Shown: piece after piece, positions 1-10,100 of the stretch | Numbering within the stretch: the first letter of the stretch is position 1 | Layout: each line of letters starts with the position of its first letter | Source of the DNA: an uncultured Bacteroidota bacterium | GTDB lineage: Bacteria > Bacteroidota > Bacteroidia > Chitinophagales > Chitinophagaceae | Length of the DNA stretch: 58,422 nucleotides | Direction of reading: 5' to 3' | Assembly: GCA_903851465.1 (NCBI GenBank) | Contig: CAINOI010000014.1 | Location: 1-58,422 of the forward strand | Made by a program: the position numbers and the translations under genes | The notes under the pieces: generated by a model | Told to the model about the DNA's origin: nothing | The model's input: only the letters and a program-made list of their open reading frames with translations | Database searches by the model: none

Positions 1-2
1 TA

Positions 3-656
3 TTATTTTAATCCTTCAATTGATAATAATTGTTTCGTTGTTGCTGTTAATTCGGCGTATTGTTTTGTCGCCAACACATTTTTAGTGATTAATTTACTGC
101 CCAATCCAACACCAGCCGCTCCTGCTTTGAACCAAGATAGGATACTTTGTTCAGTTGCATCCACTCCACCAGTAACAAGAAAATGAATATCGCTAAATAA
201 TGGTTTAATGGCTTCGATAAAGCCAGGCCCTAATACATTGCCTGGAAATAACTTAACAATATTACAACCAGCAACTTGTGCATTGTGAATTTCGGTAGGT
301 GTCATGCAACCTGGTATCCATAAAACCTTATGTAAATAAGCTATATCAGCAACGGATGCATCAAATACTGGACTAATTAAAAAATCAGCCCCAGCATCAA
401 TATAGCTTTTGGCATCTACTTCGTTTTTTATAGTACCTATACCTAAAAATAAATTAGGCATTTCATTTTTTAAAGCTACTAATGCTTTAAAATTTTCTAG
501 CGCGTTTATACCTCTATGTGTAAACTCGATGGTTCTAATGCCACCGGCATATAAAGCTTTAACCACCTCTACAACTACCTCTACATCGTTTTCGTAAAAA
601 AGTGGAATTAATTTTGACGAGAGCATGTGTTGAGTTACTTTATCGATACTATGCAT
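3..656 (-). CDS. eda: KDPG/KHG aldolase (2-dehydro-3-deoxy-6-phosphogluconate aldolase)
   Basis: This 217-aa protein is a class I aldolase that cleaves 2-keto-3-deoxy-6-phosphogluconate to pyruvate and glyceraldehyde-3-phosphate, the last step of galacturonate catabolism. The length is typical of the family. The Schiff-base lysine lies in VKLFPG (K135), the general acid/base Glu in IEFTHRG (E44), and glycine-rich phosphate-binding loops are present (GIGTI, VTGGVD, GLGSKL). It is the last gene of the minus-strand run, 9 bp after kdgK, and is complete: its stop codon is at the very edge of the window. Acting directly after KdgK makes KDPG, rather than KHG, the expected substrate. Confidence 0.93.
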   Translation of the reverse strand: MHSIDKVTQHMLSSKLIPLFYENDVEVVVEVVKALYAGGIRTIEFTHRGINALENFKALVALKNEMPNLFLGIGTIKNEVDAKSYIDAGADFLISPVFDASVADIAYLHKVLWIPGCMTPTEIHNAQVAGCNIVKLFPGNVLGPGFIEAIKPLFSDIHFLVTGGVDATEQSILSWFKAGAAGVGLGSKLITKNVLATKQYAELTATTKQLLSIEGLK

Positions 657-665
657 ACTTATTGT

Positions 666-1673
666 TTAATATCTAGACTTGATTATTTGTATAGATTGTT
701 TAGTGTAATCACCCACTTCCTGCAATTTACCAAATGCAGCACTAGCAGCAAAATTTATCACTTGTTCAATTGTATAATCAGGTTGTAAAGTTCCATATAT
801 AAGACCTCCCATAAAACAATCTCCACTTCCTACCTTATCGGTAACGATATCGGTAAAATGTTCCTTGCAAACCACATGTCTTTCATGATTCGTAAGTGTT
901 GCATAATAACGAACCGCATCTCCCTCTGAAAAACGAAATGTATTGGCAACAGTGGTGCAAACTGGATAGGTTGTTAAAATTTCTTTAGCCACATTTTCTG
1001 CTTGTGCTATATAAAATTCTTTTTCACAAGGCTCGTTCAATGCAGGATCTAATTGTGTGCCTAATAATTGGTGTGCACTCCAAATATTACCCATTATTAC
1101 ATGACAATACTTGGCTAATGCAGGCATTACTTCTACAGGCTTTTTACCATACTGCCATAATTTTGCTCTGTAATTTAAATCCACAGAGATGGTCATGCCT
1201 TTTTTAGTAGCAAATTGCAATGCCTCCTCGCAAACTGCAACGATATTTGGATTTAACGAAGGACTAATGGCCGTAAAATGAAACCAATCATATCCCTCTA
1301 ATACTTGCTCCCAGTTGATCATCCCTGTTTTTAAAAAAGAAAACGAGGAGTAGGCACGATCATAAATTACACCTGCATTTTTTAGATCCGCACCCATTGG
1401 TAAAGTATAAGTACCGATGCGTTCACCACTTAATAAAATAGCAGAAGTATCTATGCCCTCCTCTTGCAAGGATTCCATAATTTCTTTTGAAAGATAATGA
1501 TCTGGCAAAGCTGTACAATATTTTACAGGGATGCCCCAATTGGCCAATGCTTTGCCTACATTTAATTCTGCACCTCCAATAAATACCGGCATATTATGCT
1601 CCTGTATCCATTGTTTTTTTAAATTAGGTGAGAAGCGCAATAATAATTCTCCAAAACAAAAAACTTTCTTCAT
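666..1673 (-). CDS. kdgK: 2-keto-3-deoxygluconate kinase (PfkB/ribokinase family)
   Basis: This PfkB-family sugar kinase of 335 aa phosphorylates 2-keto-3-deoxygluconate (KDG) to KDPG in the cytoplasm. The N-terminus has the family pattern CFGELLLRF followed by a GG motif (FIGGAELNVGKALA). The C-terminal PfkB signature DKVGSGDCFMGGL carries the anion hole and catalytic Asp. I chose the ATG at 1673 (MKKVFCFGE) rather than an upstream TTG at 1682, because the family homology begins there and a promoter-like TATATTTG lies 6 nt upstream. It sits between uxaC (35 bp upstream) and eda (9 bp downstream), which supports KDG over other sugars as substrate. Confidence 0.92.
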   Translation of the reverse strand: MKKVFCFGELLLRFSPNLKKQWIQEHNMPVFIGGAELNVGKALANWGIPVKYCTALPDHYLSKEIMESLQEEGIDTSAILLSGERIGTYTLPMGADLKNAGVIYDRAYSSFSFLKTGMINWEQVLEGYDWFHFTAISPSLNPNIVAVCEEALQFATKKGMTISVDLNYRAKLWQYGKKPVEVMPALAKYCHVIMGNIWSAHQLLGTQLDPALNEPCEKEFYIAQAENVAKEILTTYPVCTTVANTFRFSEGDAVRYYATLTNHERHVVCKEHFTDIVTDKVGSGDCFMGGLIYGTLQPDYTIEQVINFAASAAFGKLQEVGDYTKQSIQIIKSRY

Positions 1674-1679
1674 AATAAG

Positions 1680-1687
1680 CAAATATA
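1680..1687 (-). promoter_or_regulatory. Possible -7 promoter element for kdgK-eda
   Basis: On the minus strand the sequence reads TATATTTG, an exact match to the Bacteroidota -7 consensus TAnnTTTG, in the 35-bp gap between uxaC and kdgK. It would give kdgK-eda their own transcript in addition to read-through. No clear -33 TTG box is visible at the usual spacing, so this is a weak call. Confidence 0.4.
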
Positions 1688-1708
1688 TACATCTACGCGG
1701 ATTCTCAA

Positions 1709-3118
1709 CTACTTAGCCTCCCAGCCAAAATATTGATTCGCATTGTTAAAGCAAATGTCTTGAATGATTTTTCCAGTCCAAGCTATATCATTGGGAAGTT
1801 CGCCCTCTTCTATTTCATTTCCAAAAAGATTACAAACTATTCTTCTAAAATATTCGTGTCTAGGATAGGATAAGAAGCTTCTAGAATCTGTTAACATGCC
1901 TACAAATCTACTTAGAAGGCCCAAACTACTTAATGCATTGATTTGTCTTTCCATTCCATCTTTCTGATCTAAGAACCACCAAGCGCTTCCAAATTGAATT
2001 TTTCCGGCAACGCTCCCGTCGTTGAAATTCCCAATCATCGTGCCCATCAATTCATTATCAGCAGGATTTAAATTGTAAATAATCGTCTTTGCTAATTTGT
2101 TATCTCTGTCTAGTTTATTTAAAAATGTAGACAAAGCCACAGCTTGTGAGAAATCGCCAATACTATCCCATCCCGTATCAGGTCCTAATTGTTGCAACAT
2201 CCGTGTATTATTATTACGCAATGCCCCTAAATGGTATTGCTGAATCCATCCTTTTTCCCAATCCCATTCAGCAAAATGCAATAACATAGCAGACTTAAAT
2301 TGTCGTTGTTCTAATAAACTCAAGTCTTTACCTGCAAGTGCTTTGATAAAAATAGCTTCCACTTCTCCTTCTGTAAATGTATCTGCATAAATTTCTTCTA
2401 ACCCATGATCGCTAACATTACATCCCATTGTTGCAAAGAAGTCATGTCTTGATTTAAGTGCGGATAAGTAATCATGCAAATTCGAAATACTTGTATTCGT
2501 TGCTTCCTCTACTTTTTTTACATATAAAGTAAAATTTGAAGTGTTATTTACTTCCATCGCTTTGTCTGGACGAAAAGCTGGAAAAACTTTTACATCAAAA
2601 TTGCTGTCTTTTATTTTTTGATGCCATTCCAAATTATCGATTGGATCATCCGTGGTACAAATAACACGAACATTCATTTTTTGTATTAAGCCTTGCGTTG
2701 CAAAACTAGGCTCTTGCAACATAGCAGAACATTGTTCATAGATACCTTTAGCTGAACTAGGATTCAATATCTCTGTAACACCAAAATACCTCTGTAATTC
2801 CAAATGCGTCCAATGATACAATGGATTACGCATCGTATAAGGTACAGTCTCGGCCCATTTCATAAATTTTTCTTCATCTGACTTATTGCCAGTGCAATAA
2901 GACTCATCCACGCCATTGGTGCGCATAGCTCTCCACTTATAATGATCGCCAGACAACCATGCATCTGTTAAATTACGGAACTGACTATTTTCTGCAATTT
3001 GTTGCGGAGATAAATGACAGTGATAATCAATCAAAGGCATCTTTTTAGCATACTCATGATATAGCGTTTGTGCCGTCTTTGTTTTTAATAAAAAATTTTC
3101 GTCTAAAAAAGGTTTCAT
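1709..3118 (-). CDS. uxaC: Uronate (glucuronate/galacturonate) isomerase
   Basis: UxaC, 469 aa, converts D-galacturonate to D-tagaturonate (and glucuronate to fructuronate), the entry step of the isomerase pathway. It belongs to the amidohydrolase superfamily and has the family length. The N-terminal metal-site motif is DYHCHLSP (H33, H35), and SFLSYPRHEYFRR near the C-terminus is characteristic of UxaC. There is no signal peptide, so it acts in the cytoplasm. It is 19 bp downstream of uxaA and 35 bp upstream of kdgK. Because the adjacent reductase resembles UxaB and the surrounding enzymes attack pectin, galacturonate is the likely physiological substrate. Confidence 0.95.
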   Translation of the reverse strand: MKPFLDENFLLKTKTAQTLYHEYAKKMPLIDYHCHLSPQQIAENSQFRNLTDAWLSGDHYKWRAMRTNGVDESYCTGNKSDEEKFMKWAETVPYTMRNPLYHWTHLELQRYFGVTEILNPSSAKGIYEQCSAMLQEPSFATQGLIQKMNVRVICTTDDPIDNLEWHQKIKDSNFDVKVFPAFRPDKAMEVNNTSNFTLYVKKVEEATNTSISNLHDYLSALKSRHDFFATMGCNVSDHGLEEIYADTFTEGEVEAIFIKALAGKDLSLLEQRQFKSAMLLHFAEWDWEKGWIQQYHLGALRNNNTRMLQQLGPDTGWDSIGDFSQAVALSTFLNKLDRDNKLAKTIIYNLNPADNELMGTMIGNFNDGSVAGKIQFGSAWWFLDQKDGMERQINALSSLGLLSRFVGMLTDSRSFLSYPRHEYFRRIVCNLFGNEIEEGELPNDIAWTGKIIQDICFNNANQYFGWEAK

Positions 3119-3137
3119 TCTAATTTCTATTTATACA

Positions 3138-4778
3138 TTATAAACTTACACCACGCTTCCATGGAATAAAATCGTCTTGGTTTAATAATACAGCTTTAGG
3201 AGTTACTTCTCCACTAGCAGCTTTAATACAATATTCTAAAATTGCTTCTCCCATTTGAGGGATTGTCATTTCTCCTTCTATAACTGGCCCTGTGTCTATA
3301 TCAATAATATCGGCCATTCTTTTAGCAAGCGCTGTATTGCTTGATACTTTAATGGTTGGACATACTGGATTGCCTGTTGGTGTACCTAAACCTGTAGTAA
3401 ACAAAATTAAAGTTGCACCTGCAGCTGCTTTTCCCGTAGTCGCTTCGACATCATTTCCAGGCGTGCAAACTAGATTCAAGCCCTTTTTTGTAGCAGGTTC
3501 TGTATAATCCAGTACATCTACAATTGGAGAATTGCCGCCTTTTTTTGCAGCGCCTGCACTTTTTATAGCATCGGTGATTAAACCGTCTTTAATATTTCCA
3601 GGGGAAGGATTCATATGAAAACCAGATCCAACTTGTAGAGCGGATTCTGAATATGACTTCATTAAATGAATAAACTTATTTGCTGCATCTGGATGAATTG
3701 TTCTGTTAATTAATTCTTGCTCCACGCCACATAATTCTGGAAATTCTGCAAGTAAAACTGTGCCCCCCAATCCAACAAGCAAATCTGCGCAATAACCAAC
3801 AGCTGGATTTGCAGAAATACCACTAAAACCATCACTTCCTCCACACTTTACACCCAAACATAATTTATCCAAACCTGCTGGTGCTCTTTTTTGTTGATTT
3901 GCTTCTACTAAACCTTTAAAAGTTGATTGTATAGCAGAGGCGATCATTTCTGGCTCACTTAAAGATTTTTGTTGTTCAAAAATATAAAGTGGTTTATTGA
4001 AATTTGGATTACGCTCCTTAATGTCTTTTTCAAAATCTGATAATTGCAGGTTCTGACAACCCAAACTCATTACAGTAATGCCAGCCACATTGGGATGATC
4101 CGCATAAGCGGCTAATAATTTACTTAAAACTGCAGCATCTTGACGGATACCGCCACAGCCACCTTGGTGGTTTAAAAATTTAATACCATCAATATTTTCA
4201 AATACCCTTTTATTTGACAGCGTATTTGGCGCTAAAGAAACAGATTCAGTAATATCCTTCCCCTCCTTAAAGGCATTAATTAAATCCTTTGTATAATTTT
4301 TATATTGATTGGATACTGAATAACCCAATTCATTGTGCAAAGCTTCCTTAATCACATCTAAATTTCTGTTCTCACAAAATACAGTAGGAATAAATAACCA
4401 ATAATTAGCTGTACCTACTCTTCCGTCTGCACGGTGATAACCGTTAAATGTTCTGTCTGCAAATTTAGATACATCTGGTGCAGACCAGCTATAATCATAA
4501 GGTTTAAACACAAAGGGCTCAGAGGCATGATGTAGATTTTCAGTTGACATTCGAATACCAGCAACCACATCTACTGTAACCTTACCTACTAATATACCGT
4601 ACATGATGACTGCAGTTCCTTTTTTAAGGTCTTGCATATAAAATTTATGTTTTGCAGGAATGTCTTCTTGCAAAACAATATTAGATCCCTCGTACTCCAT
4701 TGTATCCCCCTTGCTTAAATTTTGTAAAGCAACTAATACATTATCCTTTGGGTTTACTTTTAAAATTATTTGTTTCAT
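3138..4778 (-). CDS. uxaA: Altronate dehydratase
   Basis: UxaA dehydrates D-altronate to 2-keto-3-deoxygluconate. The protein has 546 aa. An N-terminal SAF-like domain covers roughly residues 1-95, followed by the large altronate-dehydratase domain with the typical segments GYHRADGRVGTANYW, LNHQGGCGG, CGGSDGFSGISANPA and LCTPGNDVEATTG. The start is the ATG at 4778 (MKQIILKVNP), whose ATGA overlaps the uxaB stop, a sign of translational coupling. A longer frame from 4826 would run into uxaB and adds 16 residues that do not look like the family. Confidence 0.94.
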   Translation of the reverse strand: MKQIILKVNPKDNVLVALQNLSKGDTMEYEGSNIVLQEDIPAKHKFYMQDLKKGTAVIMYGILVGKVTVDVVAGIRMSTENLHHASEPFVFKPYDYSWSAPDVSKFADRTFNGYHRADGRVGTANYWLFIPTVFCENRNLDVIKEALHNELGYSVSNQYKNYTKDLINAFKEGKDITESVSLAPNTLSNKRVFENIDGIKFLNHQGGCGGIRQDAAVLSKLLAAYADHPNVAGITVMSLGCQNLQLSDFEKDIKERNPNFNKPLYIFEQQKSLSEPEMIASAIQSTFKGLVEANQQKRAPAGLDKLCLGVKCGGSDGFSGISANPAVGYCADLLVGLGGTVLLAEFPELCGVEQELINRTIHPDAANKFIHLMKSYSESALQVGSGFHMNPSPGNIKDGLITDAIKSAGAAKKGGNSPIVDVLDYTEPATKKGLNLVCTPGNDVEATTGKAAAGATLILFTTGLGTPTGNPVCPTIKVSSNTALAKRMADIIDIDTGPVIEGEMTIPQMGEAILEYCIKAASGEVTPKAVLLNQDDFIPWKRGVSL

Positions 4779-6133
4779 ACTGCTAATACATTTTTCATGC
4801 CTTTTTCTTTGATTGCCCCAATCCATACATTTACATCTGATGCAAATGAGCTATCCTTGCAATAATCTTCGACCAAAATGATTTTTTGATGTGCTTGTTC
4901 CATATAAACACAAAATGCAGCAAATCCCATGCTCATATATTTTGGAGACTGCCCTTGCTTATTGATAAATGTTTCCATTAAATAACTATTGCGCATATGC
5001 ATTTTCTCTTCAAAGTTTAGCGCGATGCTTATCCATTTATGTTGAATATAAGGATTAGAAAATCTTTCTAACACTTTATTTGAAAATTGTGTAGCCTCTG
5101 CTATAGAAATAACTTCTGATATGACACATGGCGCCAATTCTTCATAAATTAAATTTTGTATGCAACTTTTAAAAGAGGCATCAGACATTGCTTCAATAAC
5201 TGTTTCAAAGCCTGCTAGAATAGCTATTGCACAAGTAAAAGTATGTGTGCCATTTAGTAGTCTTAATTTAAGTTCTCTAAATTTTACAATATTTGGAGCA
5301 ATGGCAATTCTGTCATCAATGTTTGCAAAAGAAAGTTTTTCTATGGTCGATTTATTATTTGTTTCAATAGCCCACAAAGCAAAAGGCTCACTTGTAATCA
5401 ATAAATTATCCCTATAGCCTAATTGATTTTCTAACAATTGTATTTCTGAATCACTCACTTTGCCTGGCACGATTCTATCAACCAAAGTATTACAAAAATC
5501 ATTTGCATCATTCATCCATTCAATAAACGCAGCAGGCAACGCATTGATTTTAGCCAATTGATTGACTAAACTTTTTAACAAAATCCCATTATCTGGCATT
5601 AATTCGGTAGGCAGTATAACCCATCCTTTATTTCTATCTCCATTAAAATGCTGCCATCTTTCAAATAACAATGCCAATAATTTTCCAGGAAAAGAATTTG
5701 GCACGCTTTGAGCAATGATATCCTTTTCATCTAACACCATTCCAGCTTCGGTAGTATTAGATATAATTATTTCAATATCCACAGACTTTGATAACTCCAA
5801 TATTTGATGCCAATCCGAAGCAGCTGCTAAAACTCTACTAATTGATGTGTTTATAAAAGATTCATCTATATTTTGCCCATTGTATATACCACGAACACAA
5901 TGTGTAAATAATGCATCCTGTTGAGTGAATTCGTCTACACCACCTGATTTTGTAGATTTGATAACTACAACACTACCATTAAACAAGTTTTGTTGGTTGG
6001 CACGGTGAATGAAATAATCAGGCAGTCCTCTCAACAAGACACCAGTTCCAAACTGAATTACTTTTTCAGTAGAAGGAAAAATAAGATCTGGATTTTTTTG
6101 AGCGATTGCTTTATTTAATATTTTTTGACTCAT
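4775..6133 (-). CDS. uxaB: Tagaturonate reductase (altronate oxidoreductase)
   Basis: This 452-aa member of the mannitol dehydrogenase family reduces D-tagaturonate to D-altronate with NADH. The N-terminal nucleotide-binding region is VIQFGTGVLLRGLPDYFIHR; the catalytic-domain segment RELKLRLLNGTHTF contains the conserved Lys and the NGxH motif of polyol dehydrogenases. It follows the CE8-like gene by 17 bp and overlaps uxaA through ATGA. With UxaC and UxaA it gives the full three-step conversion of galacturonate to KDG. UxuB (fructuronate reductase) is the main alternative; the UxaA partner and pectin context favour UxaB. Confidence 0.92.
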   Translation of the reverse strand: MSQKILNKAIAQKNPDLIFPSTEKVIQFGTGVLLRGLPDYFIHRANQQNLFNGSVVVIKSTKSGGVDEFTQQDALFTHCVRGIYNGQNIDESFINTSISRVLAAASDWHQILELSKSVDIEIIISNTTEAGMVLDEKDIIAQSVPNSFPGKLLALLFERWQHFNGDRNKGWVILPTELMPDNGILLKSLVNQLAKINALPAAFIEWMNDANDFCNTLVDRIVPGKVSDSEIQLLENQLGYRDNLLITSEPFALWAIETNNKSTIEKLSFANIDDRIAIAPNIVKFRELKLRLLNGTHTFTCAIAILAGFETVIEAMSDASFKSCIQNLIYEELAPCVISEVISIAEATQFSNKVLERFSNPYIQHKWISIALNFEEKMHMRNSYLMETFINKQGQSPKYMSMGFAAFCVYMEQAHQKIILVEDYCKDSSFASDVNVWIGAIKEKGMKNVLAV

Positions 6134-6150
6134 TTATACTTAATTATACT

Positions 6151-7179
6151 TTATTGTAAAAGGGGATTCCATCTATTTCCAAATACCCAGTTCGCATTTA
6201 TATTTTCAGCCCTTGGATTTCCCCTGGCTTCTTGTAAATTATTTTTAAAAAAGGGCTTTTCTCCTGAACCTCCCTCGCAATCATAGTAATAAACTCTTCT
6301 AAGCCAACTTAGTGTATTGGTCGTTTTTACTTGATAGATGTCTTCTTGTGACATATTTGATGCAAAATGACATTTGATCAAATAAAATTGTGCGTCTCTA
6401 TGAAATCTTCCTAGATTAAATCCATCGAATCCTTTAAAATGACAATCCACTAAAACAGTTTTCGCCTCTTCGTGAAGAGACCCATCATGCCAAATTGCAG
6501 CAGTTCCTGTATGACTAATAAAAGTGCAGTTTTCGGCATAAGCCCACCCACGTGGACAGTAAAAATCTACACCACCCTCTAGCACACAATCTTTCAAATA
6601 AAACATGCCGTCGGTTGTATTCCAAGGACTCATTGTATCTCCACCAAATGCCCTAAAGTGACAGTTCTCAAATTTAAGTTGTGTAGCATAAAAACTTCTA
6701 AATGCCATTTGATGCCCATTTGGCTGAACCCACTTAAACTTTGCCGTATCTAATGAACAAGGGATCTTAATTGCTTCTTTATGTTCAAAACCATAAGTAT
6801 TTTCAATTGTCAAGTTTTTGAAATTGATATTTTTGCATGAATCTACATTCACAGTTGCTACACCCCAATCATCTATGTTTTCACATCGCCATGCATCTCT
6901 TGCAATAGATTGTGTGATTACAGTTTTACCTATTCCCGCTCCAATTAATGCAAAACCGCTTTTTTTGATGCTTAATTTCTCCTGATATATCCCTGCCTCA
7001 ATTTCAATTAAAATAAAATCATGTGTACCCGAAGCGATATGATCAATGGCAGATTGGATCGTTGTAAATTGACCCTTTCCAGCCTTGCTCACTTTCCACA
7101 CTTCATTACTCGCTTTCGTTATAAGCGATGGTGCAATCATCAGTGCCGATAGTACCAATATTTTTGAAAATTGAGTCAT
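6151..7179 (-). CDS. Divergent pectinesterase-like (CE8 fold) secreted protein
   Basis: A secreted 342-aa parallel beta-helix protein related to carbohydrate esterase family 8. It has an N-terminal signal peptide (about residues 1-23), then GIYQEKL (matching the family GxYxE) and a run of beta-helix repeats. The catalytic elements are recognisable but altered: Gln in HQMAF (Q157), GDTM in place of QDTL (D181), VDFYCP in place of DFIFG (D205), and LGRFHR in place of LGRPW (R258). The two acidic residues and the Arg are kept; the oxyanion Gln and the Trp are not. It starts 1 bp after the GH28-GH105 gene, so the two are probably co-translated. It may be an active esterase with changed specificity. 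Confidence 0.75.
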   Translation of the reverse strand: MTQFSKILVLSALMIAPSLITKASNEVWKVSKAGKGQFTTIQSAIDHIASGTHDFILIEIEAGIYQEKLSIKKSGFALIGAGIGKTVITQSIARDAWRCENIDDWGVATVNVDSCKNINFKNLTIENTYGFEHKEAIKIPCSLDTAKFKWVQPNGHQMAFRSFYATQLKFENCHFRAFGGDTMSPWNTTDGMFYLKDCVLEGGVDFYCPRGWAYAENCTFISHTGTAAIWHDGSLHEEAKTVLVDCHFKGFDGFNLGRFHRDAQFYLIKCHFASNMSQEDIYQVKTTNTLSWLRRVYYYDCEGGSGEKPFFKNNLQEARGNPRAENINANWVFGNRWNPLLQ

Positions 7180-7180
7180 G

Positions 7181-10100
7181 CTATTTTGATAATGTCCAGT
7201 TTACAACTTGTTGCATGGCTTCGAAATTTCTAAAATCGATTGGCAATTTTCTTCCATCTACATATTCATTGTATAACCAAGGATCCCCAATAGCAATCAC
7301 TTTCCCTTTGCCAAATTTTGCAATTGCAGCAACTACTTTATCATTGATTGTAGCAATTGCTTCTGCAGTAGAATTTAAATGCATTGCGCTGACCTCCTTT
7401 ACATAAATTTTAGTCTCCGATTTTAATACCGGGTTGCCAATAACTGGGAATGCAGCACCCATCTCAAATGCATTACCTTTTACCATATTAATGGATTCAT
7501 TTGTAAAATGAATGCCGAATTTTTGTGCTAAAAGATTGAAATGGACTAAATCACAATTGGAAGAATCATTTGCAAGTAAAACCAATACGCCTCCCTCTTT
7601 TACCCAATTGCTAATAACCAATGCATCCGCTTCATTCATATAGTTTGGTGCTGGATTGTCTTTCAAATTATCTGGATCTACAATCAAATACACAGTTGCT
7701 TGACTTAAAGATGAAGTTGTTGGCGCTTTTAATAGTGTCTTTAACTGCGCTCCCTTACTTTCAAATTGTTTGCCTAACATTCCAAACCCACCATTTGAAA
7801 TATCTTCCCAAGCATAATGCCATCTTGCATCACGACCATATGCATCTTTTTTAATCTCATTATTATAAAACGCATCCAATAAAACAACTGGGTGCTTCAT
7901 ATCTACTGGATATTTCATTTTTACTTGATTGAATTCCGCCTCTACTGTTGCTTGTAAAAAGGCACCCATCCCTTTTGGGTCATTCACCACAACCGGTTCC
8001 TTGAAATAATAATCCAAGCTGCCGTCTCTGTATGGGTTGCCTCCTAAGCCTGACACACTCACTGTGCCTTTTAAATTATTTTGCCCAGATTCATTTACAA
8101 TAAAATTTTTCAGTAAACCTGCATATGCTTTTTTCGCTTGATCCATGTAATTAGAAGAAATGTAGCCTTTATGAATTGCCTTTAACAATGTTAGGGTAAA
8201 CATACTTGATGCAGATGCTTCTTTATAATTGCGCGGGTCAGTTGGAGCGTCTAGTATATCAAACCATACCCCGTCTTTTGGATCTTGAACTTTAAGAATA
8301 GCAGAAGACCATCTTTGTAGAATTTGAATCAAACTATCTTTCCCAGGATGGTTTGCTGGATAATAATCCAAAGCATCAACCAATGCCATACCATACCAAC
8401 CCATTGCCCTTGCCCAAATATGGGGCGATTTGCCCGTTACCGGGTCTGCCCATTTTTGTTGCTTACTTTCATCCCATGCATGATACAACAATCCCGTTTT
8501 ATCGTCTCTTGTATATTTTTCTGCTAAAACAAATTGTCTTGTAATATCATTATAAGCAACTGTGTCATGAAATACAGCTGCCCATTGTGCATAGAATGCT
8601 GCACCCATGTATAAACCGTCTAACCACATTTGGTTAGGATATATTTTTTTATGCCAAAACCCACCTAAAGTATTTCTTGGGTGGTTTAATAATTGATTGT
8701 GTAATTGTTCAATCGCTTTTTTATATTTTTCTTTACCAGTGACCTGATACAAAGTCAATAAAATTTTTCCATTGTTTAAGTGATCAATATTAAAATCATC
8801 TGGCTTATAATCATAGATACTACCATCTTCTTTTACATAATAATCCATTGCATGTTGCATGTAATCAAAATACCGTGCACCACCAGTGGCATTCCACAAT
8901 GCGTCAATGCCACGTAATATAACACCTTGATCGTAACTCCATCTTGCCTTGCCACCTGGCTTCACAGCAAAAGAATCTGGCCAAATGTGCATGGCTGTAG
9001 CTGCAAATTTTTCAGCTAAACTAGTGCTGCCTGCATTGATCTTTTTTAACGCAATCGTGTCAATGTCTAACTCATTTGCATTAGATGTATTTAAAATTGG
9101 GCCATTATCAGTTGTAATAATTGTAGCATTTTTAATAGATACACCAGTGGCTTCTTCAATTTGCACCCCTTGTCTAGACTTAATATATAATTTATCTAAT
9201 TTAATATTTCGGATATGCATTTCTGGAAGTCCTCTAACAAAAACTGCCTTACTAGCACCATCTACTACTATATTGTCAAAATAAAAATTCTTGAACTGTG
9301 GAGTAGCTTCTGTCACCGGAAATTTTTCGACTACAACTTTAACACCATCTTCATTGTTAATTTTAATCGGATCTACTGCAGCGTAATACATATCAAACAA
9401 AATAGCCTCTCCAACAATATCTTTCATATTGACATTGTGGGCATAGATGTTTTCCACTAGCCCTCCTCTTCCTCTTACAGTTTTAAACCTCAAGCCAATG
9501 TCTGTACCAATAAATGTGCAGTCATAAATATGTATATTTTTAGCACCTCCACTCATTTCACTTCCAATTACAAACCCTCCATGTGCATGATACACAGTGC
9601 AATTCCTTACTATCACATTTTGAGTTGGCATACCTCTTCTGCGACCATCCTCATCTCTTCCACTTTTAATTGTAATACCATCATCACCAGTATCAAATAC
9701 ACAATCCTCTAAACTAACATTACTACAGCTCTCTAAATCAATGGCATCCGTATTTGCACCCCACCATGGATTTTTTACACGCATCCCCTTTACTGTAATA
9801 TCCTTACTCATTAAAAAATGTGTAGTCCATGCAGGAGAATTTTCAAAAGTCACCCCTTCCACTAATACTTTACTACAGCCATTGATTCTTAGCATATTTG
9901 GGCGAAGAAAGTCTTTGATATTTTCAAAATCTTGTAATTTTTTTCCGTTAACTAGCTTACCAATATCTTTTGATTTTGATGCATCAGCAGCTGCTTTAGA
10001 AGGATACCAAGTTTTTTTATCTTCAGTTAATGCGCCCCCATAAGTTTGTAAATGTCTTTTCCATTCTGCTTCAGACAATTTTTCTTTCTTCAATGGTCTC

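Noticed and set aside
9741-10043. 100-codon open frame on the plus strand
   Set aside because: It is antisense to the GH28 domain, with no homology pattern and no promoter.
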